Shown: one piece after another, positions 5,604 through 5,643 of the stretch
Layout of the letters: each line of letters opens with the position of its first letter
Position numbering within the stretch: position 1 is the first letter of the stretch
Source of the DNA: Halobacteria archaeon
GTDB taxonomy: Archaea; Halobacteriota; Methanoliparia; Methanoliparales; Methanoliparaceae
Direction: 5' to 3'
Assembly (NCBI GenBank): GCA_013329575.1
Contig: DUJX01000010.1
Span: 4,288-9,930 of the forward strand
Length of the DNA stretch: 5,643 nucleotides
Translations under genes and position numbers: made by a program
Notes under the pieces: generated by a model
What the model was told of the DNA's origin: nothing
Database searches by the model: none
The model's input: the letters and a program-made list of their open reading frames with translations, nothing else

Positions 5604-5643
5604 GGGCCCGTAGCTTAGCGGTTAGAGCGCTCGGCTCATAACC
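5604..5643 (+). tRNA. tRNA with anticodon CAT (Met elongator or Ile2), 3' part beyond the window
   Basis: The visible 5' half has acceptor strand GGGCCCG, the TA linker, D stem GCTT/GAGC with loop AGCGGTTA, anticodon stem 5' strand CTCGG and loop CTCATAA (anticodon CAT), then the first two bases of the 3' stem strand. An initiator tRNA is unlikely, because archaeal initiators begin with AGC and have a run of three G before the anticodon loop. Elongator Met and Ile2 (whose C34 is modified to read AUA) cannot be separated without the 3' half. An intron after the window edge also cannot be excluded. Confidence 0.88.

Noticed and set aside
1..5643. CRISPR array, insertion sequence or defence island
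   Set aside because: No regularly spaced repeats, no paired terminal repeats with a transposase, and the only defence-related sequence is the dead methyltransferase fragment.

Overview
The window looks archaeal, most likely an AT-rich euryarchaeote of the methanogen-like kind. It carries a DRG-type TGS GTPase. The complete tRNA has no CCA directly after its discriminator base. Two genes (the FMN protein and the rightward tRNA) have clear BRE/TATA-type promoters about 25-30 nt ahead of the expected start points, and the stand-alone glutamate-synthase-like FMN protein is of the kind common in methanogens and other strict anaerobes. No lineage can be fixed from the sequence alone.

Layout: all protein genes point left (minus strand). 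Reading along the minus strand from the right, there is a glutamate-synthase-related FMN protein (3845-5428); a 640-bp region (3202-3844) holding no convincing intact gene; an ArsB/NhaD-type permease (1981-3201); a YbjQ/UPF0145 protein (1587-1904); a 370-bp spacer; a DRG-family GTPase (125-1216); and tRNA-Thr(GGT) (30-102). At the far right a tRNA with anticodon CAT starts on the plus strand and is cut by the window edge. It is divergent from the FMN protein gene across a spacer with a TATA-type promoter for each direction.

The most informative part is the 640-bp region. It contains a decayed N-terminal piece of a type III-like (Mod family) DNA methyltransferase, broken by two in-frame stops and a frameshift and lacking all catalytic parts. 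A short helix-turn-helix-like reading-frame fragment precedes it and overlaps its start, as in an operon. Upstream of that lie a doubtful 66-codon ORF, a 13-bp stem-loop that pairs fully only in the minus-strand transcript, and a small GC-rich island. The simplest reading is the scar of a lost restriction-modification locus between housekeeping genes.

The intact genes do not form an obvious pathway. Spacing and promoter-like sequences suggest mostly separate transcription units, except that tRNA-Thr lies 22 nt behind the GTPase gene with no visible terminator between them. I found no mobile element, CRISPR array or clearly novel system. The GTPase and the FMN protein each depart from their family pattern in ways worth checking.
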